Shown here in pieces: positions 1 through 11,500 of a stretch of DNA of 64,000 nt. Below the pieces are notes generated by a model, which saw only the letters and a list, made by a program, of their open reading frames with translations, made no database searches and was not told where the DNA came from. Numbering within the stretch: the stretch's first letter is position 1; the number at the start of each line of letters is the position of its first letter. The position numbers and the translations under genes are program-made. The DNA comes from Prostheceraeus crozeri (lineage: Eukaryota; Platyhelminthes; Polycladida; Euryleptidae): the NCBI GenBank assembly GCA_907163375.1, contig CAJQUW010010284.1:271996-335995 (forward strand), written 5' to 3'.

Positions 1-1442
1 CTACTTGAATTTAATATGAGTCATAGACCAACCGATAGACGCGTTCGCGTAAAGGTGACAAGCCTAGGCCTTGTATGTTTTTGACATAACCAGAGATAGC
101 ATCTAACCAGAGATGTCTATGAATAATATGATACAAATGTTTATACCATCCGTTTTGCCATTACCAACCCCTAGCAGTACCAATAATGCCTGAATTTATC
201 AAATTCCACGATAGTTGGTGTCTCTTCAACACCCATTTGAAATCTTCTAATTCTGGCTTCTCATTGGTTGACACGATCGCTATTGTTTTCTTATTAATGC
301 CTTCTATTCACTTTTTTCAAGTCTGTGCTCTGCATAGTGATGCGATAGCTTAGCATATTTTTGCAATTACTAAAAATACTATCCACGAAAATATTGAGGA
401 CCATTTCGATCGTAACCCACTGTGTCTATTTCATTCCTCAAATTTCAGTAGAAGTTGTCGTCGTTGTTATTTTCTATCTGAATCACTTGACATATTCCAA
501 CAATCACTGACCAACATTCAAATATTCTGTGAAAATCAAGAGAATGTTGTTACTTTAATTTACAGTCGCATTGTGTTATTCGATAACAATATGAAACAAG
601 TTTTGCAATCAAGTTCCTCATCAAGAGATTGAAATGAATATGAATTCGTTTAATCATTTAATCCAATTGATCGACGTCATATTGAAGGATTTAGAAGCTC
701 CATGTTTATGGTGTAAATGCTACTGAATTTTCGTTGGTCAGGGGAAGATTTTTGGAGTCTTTTTCCAAGTCTTGCACTTGGAAGCCTGTCATACTCCATA
801 GTCCAGAAGATAGGCACTTCATATTATGAACAATAACTAAACTGCGATGCGTTGGACAAATTCATTCAGTATACAGACCTTGGACTATGTTTCTTAACTT
901 GAGACGGTATGTACAAGGTCTGTTTAGCTACGAAAATTGAAATATGATTTTCACAAAGATTTGCTGCAGAAAACCATGGAAATTTCATTTTAGGTCTGTT
1001 GAAAAATGTTTATTTCAACATAACTTTTTCATTCCTTGGCAGATGCAGACGATAAACTTCAGTGTATTGATCGATCACTGCGTCTAGGTAGCGACACGAG
1101 GAAATTGGCAGATTCAATATTGTTTATGGAAATAGTAAATTAAGGGAAAAATGAACAAAATTCATTTCTTGATACAAAAAATGTTGCCTCATTCTATCTA
1201 AATTTGCTATGTAGATTGTATAATATTCCTTAAATTGACAAGTAGTTAGAATTTTTAGGAAGCTATGAAGATTTGCAGTGCATAGTTCAAAAAATATTAT
1301 AAATTTCGCATGCAAAACATAAATTTGCCTAATTATGAAACGCAATTTCATGCTATTCTAATTTCATTTGAAATTTTAGCCAAAATATTTGTTTAGTAAA
1401 TTGAGTTTGATTAGATGCTGAATTATCATAGCATCGGTAAAT
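1..1442. other. Non-coding, probable sodium channel intron
   Basis: No exon-like frame, repeat or RNA gene recognised. Since the channel gene has started before the window, this is probably intronic. Confidence 0.5.
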
Positions 1443-1883
1443 TAGATATCGAATAAATATATGAAAAAAAACAGGATTCCTTCAACGGACACTATTGTAT
1501 TAGCGGTTTGATGGCAGACGTTTCACCCGTAGGCTTTCTCAATGCCAAATGACAATCCATGAAAACTGGTGCAGCACATTTGACATCATTAATGACAGTT
1601 CACTTCTTGTCACAGAAGTGTGATGTTCCAATCTAGGTATGTATCTATCAATTGATTTTAACTATTGATTTTGTTGTAAAGCTGTGTGAACTGTCATTAA
1701 TGATGTCAAATGTGCTGCACCAGTTTTCATGGATTGTCATTTGGCATTGAGAAAGCCTACGGGTGAAACGTCTGCCATCAAACCGCTAATACAATAGTGT
1801 CCGTTGAAGGAATCCTGTTTTTTTTCATATGTTTATGATGACATCCGGACATGCGGAAGAAATGCAACATATAGATATCGAAT
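1443..1883. mobile_element. Foldback insertion 1: perfect 145-bp inverted repeat with 12-bp direct repeats
   Basis: 1459-1603 and 1686-1830 are exact reverse complements (145 of 145 bp as read by eye) around an 82-nt loop. TAGATATCGAAT occurs at 1443-1454 and again at 1872-1883, consistent with a 12-bp target duplication. The right arm is followed by a 41-nt unique tail before the second direct repeat, while the left side has only 4 nt. The right arm contains GGGTGAAACGTCTGCC, which resembles the 3' half of a hammerhead ribozyme. There is no coding capacity. Confidence 0.88.
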
Positions 1884-4085
1884 GTCTTTAGACTTTTTCA
1901 TATGCAAACAACCCAGTTAGATAATATCAATTGCTCATTTAGGCTGCTATTCTGTAGTATCCCTACTTCTTTTCCATCAATATCTTACCGTTCAAATTTT
2001 GAATTTGATTGTAGGCAATCAGGATAAAAACAAGTGGCCGAATTAGGTTGCGATGGAGCGTTGCAGAGAGCCATTTTTTTGCCTTCAAACTTTTGATTAT
2101 CACGTCTATTTGGATGAAAGATCAACAAACTGCTAAATAATGTCAATTTTTCATTTCTTAATCGCAATTTGCATGAAAAAGAACCAGACGTTAAACAAAA
2201 TTCAAACCTTCACCAAACTCAGATTAAGCGAAAATTGCATTTGGTTAAATTTAGAGCATATTGGTGTTCTATATTTGAAGTTATTAGGACATGAATATAA
2301 ATTACCGGTAAATTACCAGAAAATTAACGGTAAGGTAACTTAAAATAAATTACCGGTAATTTTTAAACAGTCATGAGTCAATGGGTTCCCAATGAGGCGA
2401 CAAATTATAACAACAACTCGAAAAAAAGTTCGTTCAATGAACATCTCTGCTAATCTTTTCTTATAAAGAACCAATTTGGTGGTTTACTTTAAGCTGAAAA
2501 AGAGTAGTCTGAGCATATTTCGAGTACTTGAGTCAAGGGTGTGAATTCAGCAGACTTCTTGTTCGATGCGCTGATTTAAACTGCTGCACATGCATCAGAC
2601 AATTTACATTGATTGGTGTTTGCTTGAATCATTCGTATCAACACAATTTTTGCTATCAGAAAATTATAAGCTGGACAGGAAATTTCTTTTCACTTAAACA
2701 TATTTCATGTCATTGTATCTGCGTTATTTTCAGTGTTTTATTTCACCAAAAGAGTCAACATTTACCAGCGAAAATAATTAATTTTCATGGGATATGTTGT
2801 GAAAGGCTATGTTATAGCAACATGAGAATCTAGCTGTGGTAATGCAAATCAGAATTAGCTTGAACTTGGGTGACTTCGTCATAATAATGAGGTGGAGGGA
2901 ATTCGACCTCTATTAAACTATTATACAGAAATATATCTTACATAAATCATATCATGATCATAAAGTAAAAGATAGTCATGCTAGAATGTACAGTTGCGTA
3001 AATATGGATATTATGAAAATACTATTGATTAATACTCTTGTATACTCTTAATTATTGAAAAAACGTAGGTATCTTTGGAATATTGATGCTGGTTTTACCA
3101 TAATCGCGTCAATATCACAGGTCCCTAAACTTGAAATCAAGTTTAATTAACTAAAGTTAGAGATTATTTCACGATGGCATCGGATAAAACTATGACAGCA
3201 AGTGGTTGCCACACTATAATTATACTGAGCCAAATTCACACAAATGCAACAAACGGTATACAAACCATATAAAAGTTTCACATTCACTCTACAGCAGGCA
3301 CAGAAGGATGATGATCACAGATGTCAGTTGTTGTCGGGCCGCGAGTCTACAATACTGAGTCTCACCGAAAGGGAGCAGTAGTGAAGACCCGCAAGAAACT
3401 TGGTGTTGACCCGACACAAAATTCCGTATTGAGTCTCACCTTATTGGGAGCAGTACCAAAAATTGAAAGTCACCAATGGATGATTCTTCTTCGACTTGTG
3501 GTGTGTTGTTGTTGTTTCTCGGTCTCCGGCCCACAGCTTTGTAGTCTCTTCTCTTCCGTCGCGATAGAGATTTTTTACCATCGCCTGGCGCCTCGTAGCA
3601 ACTCTCATGTTTTTGTTGGCATTTGATTATTGTCCATAGTAGCCGCTCACTTTCACTGTTATCATTCGCTCCTTCTCTCTACGCCCTTGTGGCTCCAAAA
3701 ATTAACCTTGTGAGCTTATTTCATAATGTTGGAAAGTTTACTTTGTTGACTTAATAAGTTCTCAAAGTGGTGTTGGGATTAGCGCGCCGATAGAATTTTG
3801 TCGTAATAACTCATGAAGTGGTGCTAGCTAATCTCTATACGAATTTTAATTAATTTTGTTTTAATATTTATGATGTCAGGATTTTATCCTCATTTCCCTG
3901 CTACTAGTATCTAGGTTACATCTTTTCTTTTCTTTTGGTTTCTTCGATCTCATTTGAAGGTGGTTAGATTTTTTTACAGGTGTATCGAAGGTATTTATTT
4001 TCTTTGGCTGCTCATCTCGATCATAGGTGTGGTTCTGCTGTGCTTTCCTGCCAAAAAGTCAAAAAGAGGTCCTAGAAGCAAAAAC
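1884..4085. other. Non-coding intron sequence
   Basis: Apart from the local duplication near 3321-3480, I see no genes or clear repeats. Short frames present are not supported by splice signals or known motifs. Confidence 0.5.
3321..3480. repeat. Short local duplication
   Basis: ATACTGAGTCTCACCGAAAG and, about 80 bp on, GTATTGAGTCTCACCTTAT, each followed by GGGAGCAGTA. Two degenerate units, unclassified. Confidence 0.45.
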
Positions 4086-4343
4086 TACACTGTAAACTGT
4101 AAACCGTTAAAAACAGCTAAAATAACCGTTTAACTTAACAGAAAAGCTTCACAGAAAATATCTGTAAATATAATGTATATCTGTTAAAATGATGACGACA
4201 CACTTTGATGAGTGATGATGCAACAGTTAAAATCCGTTGATGTCAGACAAACAGACGTCTGTTTTCAAGGACATTTTCAGTTCAGACAACTCATTTTAGC
4301 TGTTAATTTTAACGGATATTTGCGGTTTACAGTTTACAGTGTA
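4086..4343. mobile_element. MITE with 21-bp terminal inverted repeats (TA-flanked)
   Basis: TACACTGTAAACTGTAAACCG at 4086-4106 is the exact reverse complement of 4323-4343. If the outer TA is the target site, the element is mariner-like, about 254 bp and has no coding capacity. A diverged relative in opposite orientation lies at 22914-23168. Confidence 0.8.
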
Positions 4344-6639
4344 AATTATACTTAAGTACATTTTAAGTGTAAAACAAATGGATTAGTTTCACGCCTGTAT
4401 GCAGAACTGCAAGTTGGCTGTCAAAGTCTTCAATCTTAGCAGTTCGGACCCTTGAGAAGTTGGCAGAGGAAAGCAGCGCACGTCAAATCATTGTCAACAT
4501 CAGTACAGGGATGATGTGCACGCCTAGCTTTACCAACAACGGATTCACTTTGATTCTGACCTCGTCAGATTTGCCTTATCATCAACAGTTGAGTGTTGAG
4601 AATGCTCGAAGTTGAGAACCGCAGGAGTTTCTGTCATACAACGCCAGATGCTGATGGAGTGGGGTGATAGAGGGGCGGAGATAACACAAAGAAGGTTTTA
4701 TCCGCTTCCTCTTTCTTCCATCTTGCATTCCTTCAACTTTGAATACATGTACAGGGAAATTACCGAATGTGGAGAAAAAGAAGCATTTTTCATCTAAAGT
4801 ACTGCTCACGCCGCATAGTTCTGAATTAGATGAATTGGTGGCATAATCTACTCAAGAAGTTCCTACTGCATGATATTTGGTTATATCATTAATTGATCCT
4901 ATGTACATAAATTGTGCTCAATGAAACATAGTGACTATCATTTCAATAACTAAAAAGTTCTCGAATTTCTGAATTCCACCACTACTGATATAACGGGATA
5001 CAACTTTCAATAAAAGGCATCGATTACAGACATGGGTACAGTTTTATGATCATCGATCACACATGTAAGCATTGAATATAAGTCTTATTTATAACTTGAA
5101 TGCTGTTTAAAAATATTAGAATGATACATTTGGGAAATATATATATAGTATTACATGTGTCACTGATTGAAGCCAAACTGGCATCACGCCATTGCCAAAT
5201 TACAGATGTTTATGCAATCTGGCAAAACTTGCACCCCAGAAAGACTATACTTTCCTTTGTTTCCTGATAAACAGTTAACAAATTAATTAATTAATCGCCT
5301 ACCGCCGATCTACTTGGCAAACACTATTACGTATTTCTCGTATTTGCTTCTTCTTAAATTATCAGTGGGATAATTGTAGATAGAATATCATTGATTCGAC
5401 TTGCTCTTTGATTTTGTGCCGTATCGTATATAATCTCTGGTCAATTGTTAAACGAAAAATCTGTGTTAGTTCTTCTCTCAAGGAAATTGTTTCTCAGATT
5501 TCATTCGTAGTAATGCGATAACTATTTCTTTACGGAATTGCACATGTAGTACTCTATGATGTAATGCTAATAGCTACATGATTCATATTTCATGCTATAT
5601 ATAGTATTTTTGTTGCTATTTTGAAGCATGCACCTGATTCCGTCAGAGCTTCAACTGACAATATTTACGTGCAACGTTCATAATCATATAAATGGGAACG
5701 CTCAGCAGTCGTCTTAAAATCTGCCTAAAATTCTATAAGTATGAAAACTTCTGAAATATTTTGATATATTTTGCAATAGTGCACATCATTTGAAATTATA
5801 TGAAGCCTTTGCAGTGAAAATCAAATTTCATCTCCTGATAGTCTTTCTGGAGCCGTTTATTTTATTCCTCGTCTCTCAAGTATCAATGATGAAAACATCA
5901 TTGATAATTACATAGCTCGGAATAGACAAAAATTAATTGATCATGTGGGATAGCTAGTTAATAATTATTGGGAAAGCTATTCAGTGAATCCTTTCTAATA
6001 GTAAAATATTCTGCATTCGCAGTCTATTTATGTGGCAAAATCAGTAGTATAGCCTCACGTGCGAAATTATAGGTGGCTACGCAATTTGCTATGAAGCTAG
6101 CCAATAGGAATGCAGGAATTGCAAGAGCTCACGCTACAGAAACCCCGCAATGGCCAACAATCGGAAGTGGCATGATAACGTTTGACAGCCGCATTAGTTC
6201 GTGGTACATGTTGGCCACTCGTATTTTGTGGTGTTCACTTTTGTTGCCATTGCTTCCTGGTGAGTTCGTGGGGACTTTCTTGGCGATGCATTGGCAGTGT
6301 ACATGCACATTGGATGTGGAAATGTTGAGAATTCTTATTTCAACAAATGCTCCGATATTAATTCGCTGACGAACATTCAAACAATTTATCAAATTCCGCA
6401 TTTCAAGTTATTTTATGTTATTTACATGTTTATCATTACTAAATGTCAATTTCATTATATAATGGCAATAACTTTGTATAACTTTGTACCGCTAGAATAT
6501 CGAAGACTCATGATAGGCATTCGACTTTTCAGTAAGCTAGTTAAGATGAATCACATCCGCTACATAATTTAACTCCCGAAATAAATCAGTATTCCAGAAC
6601 ATATAGAATACCCAAAATTTAAGAGGCGATAAGGCAAAA
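4344..6639. other. Non-coding intron sequence
   Basis: AT-rich, nothing recognised. An overlapping pair of small frames at 6073-6570 shows no motif. Confidence 0.5.
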
Positions 6640-6820
6640 ATCTTTTCTTATTACTATGATTCGACTCGCAAACAGTGGATTTTCTTGACTGTTAATTGTT
6701 TCTTGTTATTTGATTTTTATGATTATTACCAGTAGTTTGCTTTAACTTTGTAAAGATGCCTCGCGATTTCCAATATTGAGGCAATGCAAATATAAACGTT
6801 TATTATTATTATTTTTATAA
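6640..6820 (+). mobile_element. Probable LINE 3' UTR tail
   Basis: ACTTTGTAAAGATGCCTCG followed within 50 bp by ATAAACGTTTATTATTATT resembles the 3' UTR and terminal repeat of CR1/L2-group LINEs, and the CR1-like copy at 21665 has a comparable TTGTAAAGTGCC motif. No coding part is recognisable upstream. Confidence 0.4.
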
Positions 6821-7639
6821 ATTTGATGTGGAGTGTTTTAGATGTATTGTTGAAGACTGACACCTCAAGGATCTGTGCTAAGTAGGTAACCACCGTTGAT
6901 CAATTAGTGACACATGCAAAAGTACTAATAAACTGCACTTACAAAATTATAGCATATTAAGCGAACAATAGCATCATAGCACAATATTGTAATGAATAGA
7001 AAAAATCAGTTCCGATCAGCAATTTGTAGTCTAAAATGGTGATTATCTTATTCAGATATTTAAACCTTTATAAGATCATTTATCTGACACCTATTGAACT
7101 TTCACAGAAAACGGTGTTATATTTTCAGAAACGGCCGCTGCACTTTATTGTTCATTTCGAATATTTCTTACTATTCTGCCCGGTAAAAAATGCGAATGAG
7201 TGATGACAAATTAGAACTACATGTTAAAATGTAGATGGCTTCATCACGTTAGATGAATACCAATTCGCAGCTCACTTTGTTTGCGCAAATTTGGGTTGAA
7301 GTACCGAATATGAAAAGCTCGTTCGGTGTAGCTCCTCTGCCATAGCTTCTCATGTAATTGACTGTGACTGTGATCGTAGATATCTTCGTGACACGTTCAC
7401 CATTGTCTTTCACGCTAGAAATGACAGGTTATTACGCATTCCTGAGGCTTTGCTTATTCGTTACCTCAAGCTAAATTTGTGCAAGCAACGTGAGCTGCTA
7501 ATTGGTATTCATCCACCGTGGTGAAGCCATCTCCTTTCTAGCATGCAGTTGTATTTCTCATTTGTCATCACTCATTTGCATTCTTTCTACCGGGTATGTT
7601 CTGTTGAGAAGACCGGCGAAAGGCCTCCAGAGAAATAGG
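6821..7639. other. Non-coding intron sequence
   Basis: A pair of inverted words (GATGAATACCAATTCGCAGCTCACTTTG near 7250 and its partner near 7490-7520) and an inverted TGATGACAAAT / ATTTGTCATCA pair near 7200 and 7560 suggest a decayed MITE around 7190-7600. No gene seen. Confidence 0.4.
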
Positions 7640-7837
7640 GCCTCAGCCACACTGCGAGCTTTTCCAAGCGTTTCTGAGCAAAGCGTTTTGCAGCAAATAT
7701 AAAGTCATCATTACAGCAGTTTCAGACTGCCACACTGCGAGCAAAGCAAACCAGAGCGATTGATAGCTTGCGGAGACACGTTCGCTCGCGTTTGCTCGAG
7801 ACGCTCGTGTTTGCTTTGCTTTCAGTGTGGCTGAGGC
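7640..7837. mobile_element. Short MITE with 15-bp terminal inverted repeats
   Basis: GCCTCAGCCACACTG (7640-7654) is the exact inverse of 7823-7837. Internally the motif GCCACACTGCGAGC recurs with GCAAAGCAAA. There is no coding potential and the target duplication is unclear. Confidence 0.6.
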
Positions 7838-8354
7838 GTAAAGATAATGAATTCAGCTAGACGCATGCTTTCATTTATCTTCAAATATCTCTTTTTATTC
7901 TGCTTACTCACATTGCGCCACAAATAGGCCTACATTAATGTCTAATAAGCTAATTTGCAGACACCTGTTATTGGGATTCGGTGATGTCTGATCTGCCGCG
8001 AACCGAACAATAGTTCAGGATAATTATCTCACTACAACGAAGAATAATGTGCATATATTCAGTTTCTTTCGCACTTCTTCGAATCCATCGAACTGACGAT
8101 TCTTAATCTCGAATACATGTAAGATGAGTCACTGGATTATCCGATTTCATGCATTTTGCTCACGCGGTATTCTTCCTTGAGAGTTGGCAGTCAATTCTGT
8201 TTGCGACTGAACCGAAAGTTTGTTCAACACAGTTATAAAATAAACCTTAAGTGCACTTCGATGTAAAAACCACCAATATTAAAGAACTAGACGTTTAAGC
8301 CGTTGTTGACATCAATCCAAAGAGTACCTCAAGATTTGTGTTTTCCTCATCCAG

Positions 8355-8505
8355 ATGGAACTTCAATAATTGGGGCAATTCAATGCTTATGGTCTTCCGA
8401 ATACTGTGTGGAGAATGGATCGAACCACTGTGGGACTGCATGCGCGCACGTGGAGCCATCTGCGTTGTCGTATTCATTCCGACCCTAATACTTGGTAATT
8501 TTATG
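8355..8505 (+). CDS. Sodium channel exon: domain II pore loop and start of S6
   Basis: The acceptor is a pyrimidine-rich tract ending TCATCCAG. The exon starts with the third base of an Arg codon and reads [15 protein letters not shown], then [14 protein letters not shown], the DII P-loop with filter Glu in CGEW. It continues into S6 (TLILGNFM) and ends at ATG before GTGAGT, phase 0. The preceding DII exon is not visible in the 8.3 kb upstream. Confidence 0.93.
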
Positions 8506-11500
8506 GTGAGTGTTATGTGATGTTCGCCAAAGTGCACATTTTATCTCAATCATGTTGTTACCCTCATAAATTTGATCCTCTAAATCAGCCTGAAATTTAT
8601 AAGTAAAGTGATCGCCGCAGTAATATGAGGATTCTTCAAACTTCTCAGACGTCATTCAACTCGGTTCAACATGTTTACAATGAAGCATCAACAATCAAAG
8701 GATCCTTCATTCTACGCGCCGTACTTTACATAAGCGTGCATAATTAGTACAACCGGTTTACCGAATGCCTCACGTCTTTGCTAACATATGCAAATATGTG
8801 TTCAAAACATATTGGACTGTTCATGGCTACAGTTGTCCATTCCTGCAATTGCGTGATTGACAGAGACCAGGTGCCTGGATGTGGCGAGTAGATCTGAGGG
8901 TTTCAATCTGTTTCCAAGATGAAAGGCAGTTTTTTTAGATGAATAATGAAATATCTTCTCTAACAATCATAACTGAACAGATTACTAATGACAAAGTCAT
9001 TTCCAATCTTCGTTAAATAGCGCAAGGACCAATGTAATCTCTTTATAGCAAAGTCATCAATTTTACTCAAAGTAAGTCAAACGTTTTTGGTTAGTGTCCA
9101 TCAGCTTTAATTCCACAATTATGTAGTCCACAATTTTAAGGAATAGGCTCTGTGTTTTGCAGGGAAGTATTTGAATAGTCGTAATCATAATGGCTAGTGG
9201 ACAATAGCTGAAAACGCATGTATTACCTTAATTTCACATGTATTACCTTAAATTAGTTTAACTTCAGGAAGAAAAACTCGCACAGGTCACCACTTACGTA
9301 TACCACAACACCGCAGTGCTCTTCGAAGCAAGTGTTTTATTGTGACAGTCTCAAAGGAACTCAACTCGATGGCAGAAATGCAGACAGCATGGCACGGAGA
9401 GTATGATCGCTTCTGAGTATGTTCGACGATGTTTAGTATTAAAATGTCTGGCGATGACTGTCTTGAATTGTACCATGATGTCATTACGATTGTAAACCAC
9501 ATAGACTTGTTTGTTATATGGGTAATAAAGCTATCTCTCTCTCTAATAAAAATGATTTATTGATAAAGCAAAATACAGAAGAGCGGTATTTGGTGAGAGG
9601 TGTGCAGAAGAAATCCCGTCATGATTGGAAGGTCTCCCTCCTTTGCTGTTGGTAGCAAAACTCAATATTTGTGTCCGTCGGACATAATCATGCGACTGAT
9701 CGTAATGATGGGCATGATCATAATGCGACGGACCTCGAAAGTGCTCGCGCAAACACCAATATTGAGTTTCGCTACCAATAGCAGAGGGGACCTTCCAATC
9801 ATGACACATGCAGCTTGTCCTTCACTCTTCAGTGAGAAGAAATCACGCTTCGGAAATCTGGCAAATGACCTGGTGAAGAACGCAGGTTTACAAAACGGCA
9901 TCAACAATTTGCGAGTATCTTACATGCATATTTGGCGCACGAACAATAAAAAGAGATGTGAGAGGATGACCGTCTGCGTGATTAGCAACTTTTCGAATCA
10001 GTTTGAGAACATCCTCGATGAAGCCCGACTTTTAGTGGATGCTTGTTGATGATGAATCCCCAACGCTTTACGATGCGTTCCAAAACAATTTCGTAGGGAT
10101 GTCACAAATAACAGGCTAACAAAATGAAATTCTCAAATATCCAGATGCGATTGAAGCTTACCATACAATGCAATTCTCATTATCAATGTCTTGCAAGCGT
10201 TTAACCAATGACAAGGCGCGACAACACCTCTGATATAAAAAGGAAAATTCACAATTCCATGAACAGTTCTCACTGAAAAAGACTCTAAAATTTTCAAATG
10301 AGGTACTTGGTCAATGATAGTTCTGTCAATAACACTCAGATCTCCTATTCAAACAGGGCGTCTTGACAGTTATGCATTTGGTCTTTGACACGTCTATGTT
10401 CAATTTCGTATTAGATGACCGCTCACAGAGGGCATTACAAGGCAATTTACCTTGTGCATGATACTGCTTGTTACGATTTTTCAATGAACGGATTACCTGG
10501 CTTCCTCCTTTCTTATAAATGCTACTCCCTTCTTCACTTTCTATGAAACATTATAAATTTGATATTTAGCTGAATATTCTTCGATTTGTTGGCACTGGAA
10601 GCTCAAAATTCCTTTTCGTTTAGTCACATTGTGAAAAATGCATTTATGGATTATAATTGTAATGAAGTAAAGAAGCTTTGGGAAACACATATTCACTTAC
10701 ATCAATGTCTCATTTTCCTTTTTAAACTCTAGAATAAAGATATTTCCCTTTAATGATGTAGCATTGTTGCTTATCATCAGAAATTTGAATGCTTGCATAA
10801 TAACGTATTACGTCTGTTTTTTAATATGCTGACGGTTTTTATTCCATAAATAAATGTTTCTAGTGAATTCAACTGAGGATATTCAAAATTATCATTTGCG
10901 AAGTTATGAACAAGTCATTTATAGATAAAAATACTCATTCTCATTAAATTTAGATGAAAAATATCGCAGCCATTAAGCTCTGTCAATCGACCAATTCATG
11001 TTTCACAAAAAAGATCCTCATAAAGGGATCAACTGCATGCCTGCCATTGACGAAAATTCGGCCGAAGTCTCGGTATTGTTAATCGTTCTAATACATGTAT
11101 CTCAGGGTTGACTAAAAACGTTCGCATAGCAGCATTCATAGGTTTGGCCTTTAGTGGCCTAACCTTCGCCCCTTTAGGCTGCACTTTCACAGTTGAAAAT
11201 TTGCTCTAGATTTTGAAATATTACATTCGCATATGCGATACACAGTGGCTTGATTTATTGCATATTTCTGATGTGCTGTTGAAATATTGTCCATTTCGGC
11301 CTATTTCGGCAAGTAAATGACCTTTATTCAGAAACGCTTTTGCAAAATTATGGACAGTTTTTAATTACGTTATTCGGTTATTCCGGCAGTTTTAATTTGT
11401 GAATACTTCATGCGTTGGTTCGAGTTTGAATCCAATCTTGAACAATAGTGATGCCAATTGAAAACCATCCGTATACCTTGGATAGTCGGATGCATGTCAA

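Noticed and set aside
3321-3626. 101-codon plus-strand frame
   Set aside because: It has no domain, overlaps a local duplication and lies within a probable intron.
1-8354. Upstream sodium channel exons (DI, DII S1-S5) expected here
   Set aside because: No frame with S4-type Arg repeats, an S5 motif or the DII pre-pore sequence is visible. They are most likely upstream of the window.
9619-9805. Hammerhead core in foldback 3 (GCTATTGGTAGC hairpin followed by GAAAC)
   Set aside because: A stem II-like hairpin and GAAAC are present, but no CUGANGA box or cleavage triplet fits, so I do not claim a ribozyme.
9600-10049. 149-codon plus-strand frame
   Set aside because: Its first half runs through the inverted repeat of foldback 3 and it has no recognisable protein motif.
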